This document shows, one piece after another, positions 35,674 through 43,674 of a stretch of 64,000 bases of DNA. The notes under the pieces were generated by a model. The model made no database searches. It was not told the DNA's origin and worked only from the letters and a program-made list of their open reading frames with translations. Position 1 is the stretch's first letter. The number at the start of each line of letters is the position of its first letter. This stretch comes from Xanthobacteraceae bacterium (GTDB taxonomy: Bacteria > Pseudomonadota > Alphaproteobacteria > Rhizobiales > Xanthobacteraceae): positions 62,001 through 126,000 of the forward strand of contig JAIESC010000068.1 in the NCBI GenBank assembly GCA_019746355.1, in the 5' to 3' direction. The position numbers and the translations under genes are program-made.

Positions 35674-35916
35674 CTAGAGCCCGTAGCTCGCCAGCACCGC
35701 GTTGCAACGGCCGCTGATCTTGTCGCGGTTTTTGCTGAAGCAGGCCAGAACGCTGCGGACGTTCGGGACGGCATCCCGGCAGAGCCGCATCGCGTCCGGC
35801 ATGCAGGCGGCCTTGTCGGACGCCTTGACCTTGACGGCCTCTTCACCCACGGCTGAGGCCGCCGGCATCATCGCAACAAGACAGACGGCGGCAAGCATTG
35901 CACCCCGGAAAGACAT
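35674..35916 (-). CDS. Small secreted cysteine-rich protein
   Basis: 80 aa from the ATG at 35916, with GGGAGACG as ribosome binding site. Signal peptide (MSFRGAMLAAVCLVAMMPAASA), then a 55-residue mature part with four cysteines (C..6..C..12..C..11..C) in the pattern of the cysteine-rich-repeat family. Probably periplasmic; function unknown. A longer reading from 36027 passes through a terminator hairpin and is rejected. Confidence 0.75.
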   Translation of the reverse strand: MSFRGAMLAAVCLVAMMPAASAVGEEAVKVKASDKAACMPDAMRLCRDAVPNVRSVLACFSKNRDKISGRCNAVLASYGL

Positions 35917-36013
35917 GGCTGGTCGTCTCCCGCCCAAGGCTGTGGCTGGATTGTTTGCGGTAGGAACTTGTGCCCAACAACGCCTGGCAAAGTTCCTGGT
36001 TCCCACGAAGCGG

Positions 36014-36054
36014 CCACAAAAATGCAAATCCCCGCCACCAACGAGGCGGGGATT
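36014..36054 (-). terminator. Rho-independent terminator of the PurC-PurE gene
   Basis: Perfect 10-bp stem AATCCCCGCC / GGCGGGGATT (36027-36036 with 36045-36054), 8-base loop. On the minus strand it is followed by TGCATTTTTGTGG, a T-rich tail, 26 bases beyond the stop of the fused purine gene. Confidence 0.7.
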
Positions 36055-36079
36055 GCGGCAGGCGGAACCGGCGGACGCG

Positions 36080-37402
36080 CTAGATCGTCAGCGTGTTGAC
36101 GGCGCGGCTTTCGATCTCGCTCCGCAGATGCGCGTAAATCCGCGGATTGCGGGCCGAGAGGATCTGCAGCGCGGCGAGCACCGCGTTGGCGGGCTCCAGC
36201 ACCGTCATCACCGGCACCTTGCTCGGCGCGCGCAGCGACGACCAGACGTCCTCCGGGAAGTCCCTGGCGCTGGCCGGCACGGTGATCACCGGGATGGTCG
36301 ACTGCGCCGACAGCACCGGGCCCGCGCCGTTCGAGCGGCCGATGTTGGCGATGACGACGCTGTCCGGCACCTCCTGGATCAGGTGCGCGAGCTTGTTGTA
36401 TCCGGCGACCGGCTCCTTGTGGATCGAGCAGGTGACGACCGTCATCATCTCCTTGAGGTCGCCGAGCGCGTCGGCGAACGGCTCGGTCTTGTCGGTCTCC
36501 GAGCCGCGCCACAGGATGATGCGCTGGCTGGGCAGGCGGAAGTGCGCGGTGGTCTCGGCCACCTGCTTGTACTTCGCCGCGACCGTGTCGAGCGCGCCGC
36601 CGTCGCGATAGACCTGCTTGTCGATATAGGCGCCGTTCTCGATCACCCGCCACGAGTCGTTGTCGATCACGTCGGCGAGCAGGAGCCGGCCATGGACGTC
36701 GAAGCCGAACTCGACCTTATAGTCGACGAGCCTGCCGCCCTCGAGCGCCCAGGCCTTTTCCAGCGCCAGGAAGGCCTGCCGCGCGATTTTGCGCATCTCG
36801 GGGAAGAATTTGTACTCGTTCGGCCGGCTGAACACGTCGGCGGTGTCGAGCACCAGGAACGGCTCGGAGCCGAGGATCGGCTTCGCCGGATTGAACAGCT
36901 TGATGTGCGCGCCGCCGTCCTCGTACTCCATGTACGGGTCGTCGGCGACCAGCGGCTTGCCCTTCCAGCTCTTGTCCTTGGTCTTGAGGTAGAACTCGAC
37001 GACCAGCTTCGGAAACAATTGCCCCTTGCTGAAATGCGGGCTGCGCTTGAGCGCGGAACCGTGCGCCTCGCGCCGCACCACCACCTCGTAGGGCAGCATG
37101 GTGCAGGGCGGGGCGATGAACGAGGTGGCGCTGTTCTGCTCCTCGAAGGCGACCGGAATGCCGCAGGCCTTGAGCAGGCGGAACACGTTGCAGGTGGTCG
37201 CGGTGGCAAGCGCCCCCTTGTCGGGGATGATGTCGTGCTTGGCGCCGTCGCCTGCGGTGATGTCGTCCTTGGCGACGACCGACACGAGGTCGGAGCCGAC
37301 GATGCGGTAGATTTTCTTGGTCTTTCCTTCGGTGACGAGCGCGCCGAGGGAAAGGGCTTTGGGGTGTCCGGCCGTTGGGGGGTCCACGTTGCGATCCTGC
37401 AT
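36080..37402 (-). CDS. Fused SAICAR synthetase - AIR carboxylase (PurC-PurE, PAICS-like)
   Basis: 440 aa in one uninterrupted frame. Residues about 20-285 are a SAICAR synthetase domain: TEGKTKKIYR, the VVVRREAHGSALKR block and LLADVIDNDSWRV, the last very close to the eukaryotic enzyme. Residues about 293-440 are an AIR carboxylase (PurE) domain: RGSETD, the His328 in CSIHKEP, GRSNGAGPVLSA (355-366) and EDVWSSLRAPS. Domain order and motifs match animal PAICS, where the PurE half uses CO2 directly (class II). Bacteria usually keep purC and purE apart. Reaction: AIR to CAIR to SAICAR in purine synthesis. It stands alone between unrelated genes, so it may supplement a standard set elsewhere. 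Confidence 0.9.
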   Translation of the reverse strand: MQDRNVDPPTAGHPKALSLGALVTEGKTKKIYRIVGSDLVSVVAKDDITAGDGAKHDIIPDKGALATATTCNVFRLLKACGIPVAFEEQNSATSFIAPPCTMLPYEVVVRREAHGSALKRSPHFSKGQLFPKLVVEFYLKTKDKSWKGKPLVADDPYMEYEDGGAHIKLFNPAKPILGSEPFLVLDTADVFSRPNEYKFFPEMRKIARQAFLALEKAWALEGGRLVDYKVEFGFDVHGRLLLADVIDNDSWRVIENGAYIDKQVYRDGGALDTVAAKYKQVAETTAHFRLPSQRIILWRGSETDKTEPFADALGDLKEMMTVVTCSIHKEPVAGYNKLAHLIQEVPDSVVIANIGRSNGAGPVLSAQSTIPVITVPASARDFPEDVWSSLRAPSKVPVMTVLEPANAVLAALQILSARNPRIYAHLRSEIESRAVNTLTI

Positions 37403-37715
37403 AGCGTGAAGAAACCCTCAAATTAGTGGTTTGACCAGCCGCCATCCAGAGCGGGCCAGGAGCTTTTCAACACAGAAAGTGGCAAACTTGTTTCCGGCGC
37501 GGTCGTTTTGGCGCGGCGGCGCGCGGCTTTTTTGGCGTTCCCCCGCCTTGGGGGAGGGGAATGCGCCAGTCTGCGGCCGCTCACAAGCGCCGGGGGCGCG
37601 GGGCCCCGGGTTCTCCCAGGTGTCGGGCCGGCGGCCGATGAGGTGTCGTGCTGTGTGGCTGTACTGCTCAAAAAAGAGGTCCACCCCAAGCATGATCGGG
37701 CGCGAGACACCGATA
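37403..37715. other. Gap upstream of PurC-PurE and VapBC
   Basis: No firm gene. A minus-strand frame at 37418-37726 (MGCNIGVSRPIMLGVDLFFEQY...) is followed by low-complexity Pro/Arg/Gly coding and has no clear ribosome binding site. From memory, similar stretches recur in Bradyrhizobium-type genomes, so it may be a decayed or dispersed element. A short CCCCCGCC/GGGGGAGGGG stem lies at 37540-37559. Confidence 0.3.
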
Positions 37716-37763
37716 TTGCACCCCACTCTTGAATGTGTAAGATGATGTGTGGAGATTTACACA
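37716..37763 (+). promoter_or_regulatory. VapBC promoter and inverted-repeat operator
   Basis: Inverted repeat TGTGTAA (37734-37740) and TTACACA (37757-37763), directly before the antitoxin ATG at 37765. A plausible promoter is TTGCAC (37716-37721), 16 bases, TAAGAT (37738-37743); its -10 box overlaps the left arm, as expected for antitoxin/toxin autorepression. Confidence 0.55.
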
Positions 37764-37764
37764 C

Positions 37765-37965
37765 ATGGCAACCAATCTCGCCATTGATCCCGAGCTTGTC
37801 GAGCTGGCACTGGAGGTCAGCGGCGAACGCACGAAAAAGGCTGCAGTCACCAAAGCGCTGCAAGAGTTTGTGGCACGGCGGCAGCAGAAGCGTCTGCTGG
37901 AGTTGATGGGCAAGCTCCAATGGGACGATAGCTTCAATTACAAGGCCGAGCGCGAGCGCCGTTGA
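37765..37965 (+). CDS. vapB: VapB-type antitoxin
   Basis: 66 aa (a GTG at 37747 would add six residues). The sequence MATNLAIDPELVELALEVSGERTKKAAVTKALQEF (first part shown by its first residues only) is the ribbon-helix-helix DNA-binding part of VapB/DUF2191 antitoxins; the acidic/basic C-terminus (WDDSFNYKAERERR) would wrap the toxin. It overlaps the VapC start by 4 bases. Represses its own promoter through the upstream inverted repeat, by analogy with the family. Confidence 0.85.
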   Translation: MATNLAIDPELVELALEVSGERTKKAAVTKALQEFVARRQQKRLLELMGKLQWDDSFNYKAERERR

Positions 37966-38372
37966 GCCTGTTTGTCGATACGACCGTGTGGTCGCTCGCG
38001 TTTCGGCGTGATGCGCCGTCGGCCGCGGCACCGGTGCAAGCGTTGATGCGAGCGCTGGAGGCCGGCGAGACCATCGTCGTCACCGGTCTCATCCTTCAGG
38101 AGTTGCTGCAGGGCTTCTCGGGTCCGAAGGACCGAAAGGCGATCCTAAACCGTTTTGCAGCCCTCCCGCTTCTCATGCCTGACCGCGACGATCACATCGA
38201 GGCGGCCGAGTTGCGAAACCACTGCCGCCGTCGCGGCGTGCAGATCGGCACGATCGATGCGCTGCTCGCCCGGCTTTGCATCCGTCACGAACTCACGCTG
38301 CTGACGACAGACGACGACTTTCGGCGCGTCGCCCGTCTCAGCGCGCTGAAGCTATGGGGCGATCGGCCCTGA
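37962..38372 (+). CDS. vapC: VapC-type PIN-domain ribonuclease toxin
   Basis: 136 aa starting at a TTG that shares bases with the VapB stop (TTGA), so it depends on translation of VapB. The PIN-domain acidic residues are in place: Asp6 (FVDTTVW), Glu47 (LQELLQG), Asp99 (GTIDALLA) and Asp117-119 (TTDDDF). Mg-dependent endoribonuclease that usually cuts tRNA or rRNA when freed from VapB. The TTG start should lower toxin output. Confidence 0.87.
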   Translation: MSLFVDTTVWSLAFRRDAPSAAAPVQALMRALEAGETIVVTGLILQELLQGFSGPKDRKAILNRFAALPLLMPDRDDHIEAAELRNHCRRRGVQIGTIDALLARLCIRHELTLLTTDDDFRRVARLSALKLWGDRP

Positions 38373-38379
38373 GCGCCGG

Positions 38380-39483
38380 CTAAGGCGACTGCTCAGCCGC
38401 GATCAGCTTCTTCAGCATCTGCTTGTAGCGCACCGGGCCGACGTCGATCGCGAGAATCACCGGGTCCATCTCGGTCTGCGACACGTCGATGAACCGCTGC
38501 TGCGCCTCGATCACCGGCGCGTCCTGCTCCTCAAAGGCGAACCGCCGGGTGGCGGCGACCTTTTCCTGGATCTGGCGGTTGAGCTCGTCGCCCTTGCTGT
38601 AGACGCCGAAACGGATGGCGGTGAAGAAGTAATGCGTGGTGTGGTCGGTTTCCGGCGTCAGCAGGTGGATGGCGTGATAGCCGCTGCCGCTTTCCGGCTC
38701 CTTGCCCGGCAGACAGACGCCGGCGAGGAGCTTCAGCGTCGACGGCGCCATCCACTTGATGAACGAGAACTTGTCGACGACATCCGGGACCTCCGGCCAC
38801 ATCATCTTGTTCATGCCCGGCGGCTCGCAATTGTGCGCGTAGCGGGACACCGTGACGCTGTCGCCGTCTTGCGTCACCTCGATGTCGGACTCGACCGTGC
38901 TGGCATTGCCGAGGATGCCGTTGTGCAGATACGCGGTGTGGCTCAGGTCGAGCAGGTTGTCGATGATCAACTCGACATTGGCCTTGATGGTGATGCGGTC
39001 GCGCTTGGTCGAATGCAGCTCCGGCACGTCGTCCATCACCGAGAAATCCGGAACCTTGGACGGATCGGGCGTCTTGTCGCCCATCCAGATCCAGATCGCG
39101 TTGTGCTTCTCGATCACCGGGTAGCTCTTTACCCGCAGCCGCGACGAGATGTGCTTGTTGCCGTGCGGATTGAGCACGCAGGCGCCGGAGCCGTCGAACT
39201 CGAGCCCGTGATAGGGGCACTGGATGCGGTTGCCGTCGAGCACCTGGCCCATGCTCAGCGGGGCGAAGCGGTGCGGGCAGCGCTCGTCGAGCGCGACCAG
39301 CTTGCCGTTGCCCTCGCGGTAAATCACCACCGGCTCGTTCAGGAACGTGCGGCCGAGCACCTTGCCGCCGGCGAGTTCGTCCGCCCACGCCGCGACGTAC
39401 CAGGCGTTGTGAAGATAGGTTCCGCTGGCGAGCTTCTTCTTGCTCTCGGTGAGCGCGCTGTCGTGACCGATCTGGATGTTCAT
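38380..39483 (-). CDS. Rieske [2Fe-2S] aromatic oxygenase (vanillate O-demethylase oxygenase-like)
   Basis: 367 aa. Rieske cluster ligands C69, H71, C89, H92 (CPH...CPYH). Mononuclear iron site DLLDLSHTAYLH-like segment with H182 and H187 (LDLSHTAYLH). Size and layout fit the VanA/phthalate-dioxygenase-type single-subunit (alpha3) oxygenases that demethylate or hydroxylate aromatic acids. No reductase gene adjoins it; one would be needed in trans, for example the protein at 53225. Stops 7 bases from the VapC stop. 71 bases downstream of the molybdenum hydroxylase on the same strand. Confidence 0.9.
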   Translation of the reverse strand: MNIQIGHDSALTESKKKLASGTYLHNAWYVAAWADELAGGKVLGRTFLNEPVVIYREGNGKLVALDERCPHRFAPLSMGQVLDGNRIQCPYHGLEFDGSGACVLNPHGNKHISSRLRVKSYPVIEKHNAIWIWMGDKTPDPSKVPDFSVMDDVPELHSTKRDRITIKANVELIIDNLLDLSHTAYLHNGILGNASTVESDIEVTQDGDSVTVSRYAHNCEPPGMNKMMWPEVPDVVDKFSFIKWMAPSTLKLLAGVCLPGKEPESGSGYHAIHLLTPETDHTTHYFFTAIRFGVYSKGDELNRQIQEKVAATRRFAFEEQDAPVIEAQQRFIDVSQTEMDPVILAIDVGPVRYKQMLKKLIAAEQSP

Positions 39484-39554
39484 CGCGTCCTCTGCTCCTG
39501 CATTCCGGCGGCGAGTCTCGACGATTATCGAGCGGGGCTTCCGCGAGCGTCAAG

Positions 39555-41918
39555 CTAGGCGCGGGCGGATTTGGCCGCCTGAATTGCATGCCAGATGCGA
39601 TACGGTGTCGCCGGCATGTCCATATGCTCGACACCGAACTCCCTCAGCGCGTCCATGATGGCATTCATCACCACCGCGAGCGCGGGCGTGATGCCGGCCT
39701 CGCCACCGCCCTTGACGCGCAGCGGGTTGCCTTTGGTCGGATCCTCGGTCAGGGCGATGTCGAACGAGGGAACGAGGTCCGCTCGCGGGATGCCGTAGTC
39801 CATGAAGCTGCCGGTCAGCACCTGGCCGTGGTCGTCGTAGCGCACGTCCTCGAGCAGCGCCTGGCCGACGCCCTGCACGATGCCGCCGTGCACCTGGCCA
39901 TGCAGAATGAGCGGATTGATCGCCTGGCCGGCGTCGTCGATCGAGCCGTAGCGCGGGATGCTGATCGCGCCGGTGTCCGGGTCGATCTCGACCTCGCAGA
40001 TGGCGCAGCCGGTCGGATAGGCCGGGATGCGGCCGGTGAAGGTCTTTTTCGATTGCAGCGGCTTGCCGCCGGCGAGCGCCGGGTTCTCGTCCATGGCTTT
40101 GGCCACGTCATAGACGGTCAGGCGGCGGTTGCTCTTCGGCGTGGAGAACAGGCCATCGTCGAAGGAGACGTCGCTGTCCGGAACGCCGAGGATTTTCGCC
40201 GACACGGCCTTCGCCTGCGCCACCACGTCCTCGGACGCCTGGAACATCAGCGTGCCGCCGAGCCGCATCGAGCGGTCGGAATGGGTGCCGCTGCCGGAGG
40301 GGATTTTCGCAGTGTCGCCACCGATGAACACGATGTCTTCGGGATGGACGCCGAGCAGGTCGGCCATCACCTGCGCGAAGCTCGTTTCGTGGCCTTGTCC
40401 GGTCGATTGGGTTCCAACTGCAAGCTCGACCTTGCCGCTGCCGAGTACCGTCACCTCGACGCGCTCGTGCGGAATGCCGACCGGTGTTTCGAGGTAGTTC
40501 GAGATGCCGATGCCGCGAAGCTTGCCACGCTTCCTCGACTCGCGTTTGCGCGCCGCAAAGCCCTTCCAATCGGCGGCCTCGATCATGCGCTTCATGTTGT
40601 TTGAGAAGTCGCCGCTGTCGTAGAGCAGCCCGCTCGCGGTGCGATAGGGCAGCTTCTTTTTCGGGATGACGTTCTTCTTGCGGATCGCCAGCCGATCCAT
40701 GCCGAGCCGGTCGGCGGCGAGGTCAATGAGCCGCTCCAGCACCAGCGTCGCCTCGGGCCGGCCGGCACCGCGAAATGGCGCAGTCGGCACCGTGTTGGTC
40801 ATCATCGAACGGCAGCGCATGTGCATCAGCGGGATGTCGTAGACCGTGGTCGCCACCCGATAGGCATTCGACAGCGGCACATAGGTCACGGTCTGTCCGC
40901 CGCAGGTGCCGATGTGATCGACCTGATAGGCGGCGATGCGGCCGTCGCCGGTCATCGCGAGCTTCGCCGTGGTCACCAGATCGCGGCCCGCATAATCGGT
41001 GAGGAAGGACTCGGAACGGTCGTTGGTCCACTTCACCGGCCGGCCCACGCGCTTCGCCGCCCAGAGGATCGATGTCTGCTCGGGGTAAAGGTTGTTCCGC
41101 AGCCCAAAGCCGCCGCCGACGTCGGGGCAGATGAAGCGGATTTTTTCCAGCGGCAGACCCCAGCTTTCCGCGAGCACCATGCGGGGCGCGTGAACGCCCT
41201 GGTTGCCCGAGATCAGCGTGTAGGAGTCGGTCGCGGCGCCGTAGGACGCAACCCCCGAACGCGGCTCCATCTGGCAGTTGGCGATGCGCTGGTTGACGAA
41301 GGTCTGCTCGACCACGAGATCGGCGGTGTCGAACGCCGCGCGCACGGCGGCCGCATCGCCAAACGATTCATCAAGCGCGACATTGTCGGGGCAGGGGGCC
41401 GGCCAGATCGGTTCGGCGCCCTGTGCCTCGCGAACGTCGGTCACCGCCGGCAGCACGTCGTACTCGACTGCGACGGCTTCGGCGCCGTCGCGCGCGGCGA
41501 GGCGGGTCTCGGCCACCACCATCGCCACCGCTTCGCCCGGATAGCGCACGCGGTCGGCCGCCAGCGGATACTGCTGTTCTTCAAGCACGGGACGCTTCGC
41601 GGAATCGAAGGCCCGCACCTTGATATCGATCGCGCCGGCCGGGTTGGCGCGCTGCAATGCGCCCTTGAGGCCGTCGGCGATGTAATCCGCGCCGGTCAGC
41701 ACGGCGATCACGCCCGGCATCTTCTTCGCGGCCGTCGTGTCGATCGATTTGATCTTCGCATGCGCATACGGCGTCCGCACAAAGACGGCGCAGGCTTGGC
41801 CTTCCAGCGAAATGTCGTCGGAGTATTTCCCTGCGCCGCGCACCAGGCGCAGGTCTTCGAAACGGGGCATCGGCCGGCCGATATAGGGGCCGCCTTCGGC
41901 TCTTGGTTTGCGATCCAT
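39555..41918 (-). CDS. Xanthine dehydrogenase-family molybdopterin-binding large subunit
   Basis: 787 aa. N-terminal GRPMPRFEDLRLVRGAGKYSDD, active-site loop PFRGAGR (381-387), and catalytic Glu740 in RVKGGGEAGI. Like the protein at 10224 it belongs to the CoxL-like form II group and has no small or medium subunit next door. Head of a minus-strand pair with the Rieske oxygenase and divergent from the second UbiD gene (143-base shared control region). Probably oxidises an aromatic aldehyde or heterocycle of the same pathway; this is an inference from context. Confidence 0.9.
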   Translation of the reverse strand: MDRKPRAEGGPYIGRPMPRFEDLRLVRGAGKYSDDISLEGQACAVFVRTPYAHAKIKSIDTTAAKKMPGVIAVLTGADYIADGLKGALQRANPAGAIDIKVRAFDSAKRPVLEEQQYPLAADRVRYPGEAVAMVVAETRLAARDGAEAVAVEYDVLPAVTDVREAQGAEPIWPAPCPDNVALDESFGDAAAVRAAFDTADLVVEQTFVNQRIANCQMEPRSGVASYGAATDSYTLISGNQGVHAPRMVLAESWGLPLEKIRFICPDVGGGFGLRNNLYPEQTSILWAAKRVGRPVKWTNDRSESFLTDYAGRDLVTTAKLAMTGDGRIAAYQVDHIGTCGGQTVTYVPLSNAYRVATTVYDIPLMHMRCRSMMTNTVPTAPFRGAGRPEATLVLERLIDLAADRLGMDRLAIRKKNVIPKKKLPYRTASGLLYDSGDFSNNMKRMIEAADWKGFAARKRESRKRGKLRGIGISNYLETPVGIPHERVEVTVLGSGKVELAVGTQSTGQGHETSFAQVMADLLGVHPEDIVFIGGDTAKIPSGSGTHSDRSMRLGGTLMFQASEDVVAQAKAVSAKILGVPDSDVSFDDGLFSTPKSNRRLTVYDVAKAMDENPALAGGKPLQSKKTFTGRIPAYPTGCAICEVEIDPDTGAISIPRYGSIDDAGQAINPLILHGQVHGGIVQGVGQALLEDVRYDDHGQVLTGSFMDYGIPRADLVPSFDIALTEDPTKGNPLRVKGGGEAGITPALAVVMNAIMDALREFGVEHMDMPATPYRIWHAIQAAKSARA

Positions 41919-42012
41919 GATGTCCGGCAGGCTTTGTTTTAAGGTTTTGCTTCTTGTGGTTTTGCGGGCGGCAGCCTATCGAACGCGGACGGTCGTTGCC
42001 AGCGCAACCAAG

Positions 42013-42040
42013 TTGGATGTGCGGCGGAAACATCTATAAT
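42013..42040 (+). promoter_or_regulatory. Predicted sigma-70-type promoter of the second UbiD operon
   Basis: -35 TTGGAT (42013-42018), 16-base spacer, -10 TATAAT (42035-42040, perfect). GATGT (42016-42020) and ACATC (42030-42034) form an inverted repeat in the spacer that could be a regulator site. A GAGGGAG ribosome binding site follows before the ATG at 42062. Confidence 0.65.
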
Positions 42041-42061
42041 TCGGCCGAGGGAGAAACGCCG

Positions 42062-43618
42062 ATGAACGTGGTCGAGAAGCCCGGAACGCACCTGAAATCG
42101 AACGTGGCGGATTTCGACCGCTTCCGGCTGCGCCGTTTCGTCGAGGGGCTGGACCAGGATCAGCTCGACAGCCGCGCCGATCCGGCCGATCTCGCGGGCA
42201 TCGCCGAGGTGATGGAAGGCAATTCGAAGGCGGTGCTGTTCCGCTCTGCGGGACCGGAAAAGGCCGAGCTCGCCGGCAACGTGATGGGCGGCCGCGCCCG
42301 TCTCGCCGCGGCGTTCGGCGTGAAGCCCGGCGAACTGCTCAAGGAAATCCAGCGGCGGCTGCGCAACAAGCCGGACATTTTCGAGGTCTCGCGCGCGGAA
42401 GCGCCGTGCCAGCAGGTGGTGCTGACCGGCGACGACGCCGACGTCACCAAATTGCCGGTGCATCTGCAGCACGGCGCCGATGGCGGGCCCTATATCTCCG
42501 CGTCGATCGACTATGTGATCGATCCCAAGACCGGCTGGACCAATGTCGGCCTGCGCCGGCTGATGCTGCGCTCGAACAAGGAAACCGGCATCGATCTCGT
42601 GGCGCCGAGCGATCTCAAGGCGATCTACGAGGCGAACGCCGCGGCCGGCAAGCGCACGCCGGTGAGCTTTGTCGTCGGCGCGCATCCGATCGACCACGTC
42701 GCCGGCACCATGCGGCTGCCGGTCGATGAGCTCGGCCTCGTGTCAATGCTGCGCGACGCGCCGCTGCCGGTGGTCAAAAGCATCACCAACGACATCCGCG
42801 TGCCGGCCGACGCCGAATACGTCATCGAGGGCTATCTCGACGAGCGCGGCCATGTGGAGCCGGAAGGTCCTTACGGCGAGTTCCTCGGCTACTACGGCGC
42901 GGTGAAGCGCAACCCGGTGTTCCACGTCACCGCGATCACGCATCGCAAGGATGCGCTGTTCCAGACCTCGACCATCGGCGGCAAGACGCTCGGGCGCACC
43001 GATACCGCGCAGCTTTCGGCCCTGCGCACGGAGGTCGCGATCTGGCACGCGCTGCAATCGGCGGTGCGCGAGCCGGTCGCGGTCTATGCCACCACCTCGA
43101 GCGGCGGTGCGTTCAACGTGCGCGTGGCGATCCGCCAGCGCGTGCCGGGCGAGGCGCGCAACGCCATCGGCGCCTGCATGGGCGCGCTCGCCAACTGCAA
43201 GAACGTCTACGTGGTCGATCCGGACGTCGACATCTTCTCCGACGAGCAGATGGACTGGGCGATGGCGACGCGCTTTCAGCCCGACCGCGACCTGATCGTG
43301 ATGAGCGGGCTGCGCACGCTGCCGCTCGATCCGTCGCTGTCTCAGGGCTCCCGCGTCGGCGCCAAGGCCGGCTACGACCTGACCTGGCCGTTCGGCACCC
43401 ACGACCGGCTGGAGGTGAAGGTGCCCGCACCGCCGAGCTTTGCCGGCAAGCGCTTTCCATCGGTGGAAGCCGCGCTGGCCGACGGGCCGAAGTTCTTCGA
43501 GGAGCTGATGACCGCGGTGGGCAGCCGCGACGGGCGCGAGGTGGTGCGGACGCTGGGTGCGCTCCGCGACAAGCTTTCCCTCGACCGCGACGGGGAAGGG
43601 CGCTACTTCATCAAATAG
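42062..43618 (+). CDS. UbiD-family decarboxylase (second copy)
   Basis: 518 aa, ATG at 42062 with GAGGGAG ribosome binding site. Clear full-length paralogue of the protein at 24573, sharing FRLRRFVEGL, PVHLQHGADGGPYISAS, TIGGKTLGRTDTAQLS and IRQRVPGEARNAIG. Active-site segment EPEGPYGEFLGYY with E268 and E273. Needs prenylated FMN from a UbiX not present here. Likely decarboxylates (or carboxylates) an aromatic acid. Leads toward the NitT/TauT-type importer genes at 43675-46307, which may supply its substrate. Confidence 0.92.
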   Translation: MNVVEKPGTHLKSNVADFDRFRLRRFVEGLDQDQLDSRADPADLAGIAEVMEGNSKAVLFRSAGPEKAELAGNVMGGRARLAAAFGVKPGELLKEIQRRLRNKPDIFEVSRAEAPCQQVVLTGDDADVTKLPVHLQHGADGGPYISASIDYVIDPKTGWTNVGLRRLMLRSNKETGIDLVAPSDLKAIYEANAAAGKRTPVSFVVGAHPIDHVAGTMRLPVDELGLVSMLRDAPLPVVKSITNDIRVPADAEYVIEGYLDERGHVEPEGPYGEFLGYYGAVKRNPVFHVTAITHRKDALFQTSTIGGKTLGRTDTAQLSALRTEVAIWHALQSAVREPVAVYATTSSGGAFNVRVAIRQRVPGEARNAIGACMGALANCKNVYVVDPDVDIFSDEQMDWAMATRFQPDRDLIVMSGLRTLPLDPSLSQGSRVGAKAGYDLTWPFGTHDRLEVKVPAPPSFAGKRFPSVEAALADGPKFFEELMTAVGSRDGREVVRTLGALRDKLSLDRDGEGRYFIK

Positions 43619-43674
43619 AGCGGCTCCACCACGAAAATAAGCTGGCCGCCGGTCCGGATAGGGAAGGGACGACC

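Noticed and set aside
35917..36027. N-terminal extension of the small cysteine-rich protein
   Set aside because: It would pass through a terminator hairpin and put 37 residues before a good signal peptide.
36080..37402. PurC and PurE as two genes joined by a sequencing error
   Set aside because: The frame is continuous, domain spacing matches PAICS and no ribosome binding site or start codon is seen at the junction; still worth confirming.
37418..37726. Minus-strand frame of about 100 codons upstream of PurC-PurE
   Set aside because: No ribosome binding site and low-complexity sequence; kept only as a possible decayed or dispersed element.
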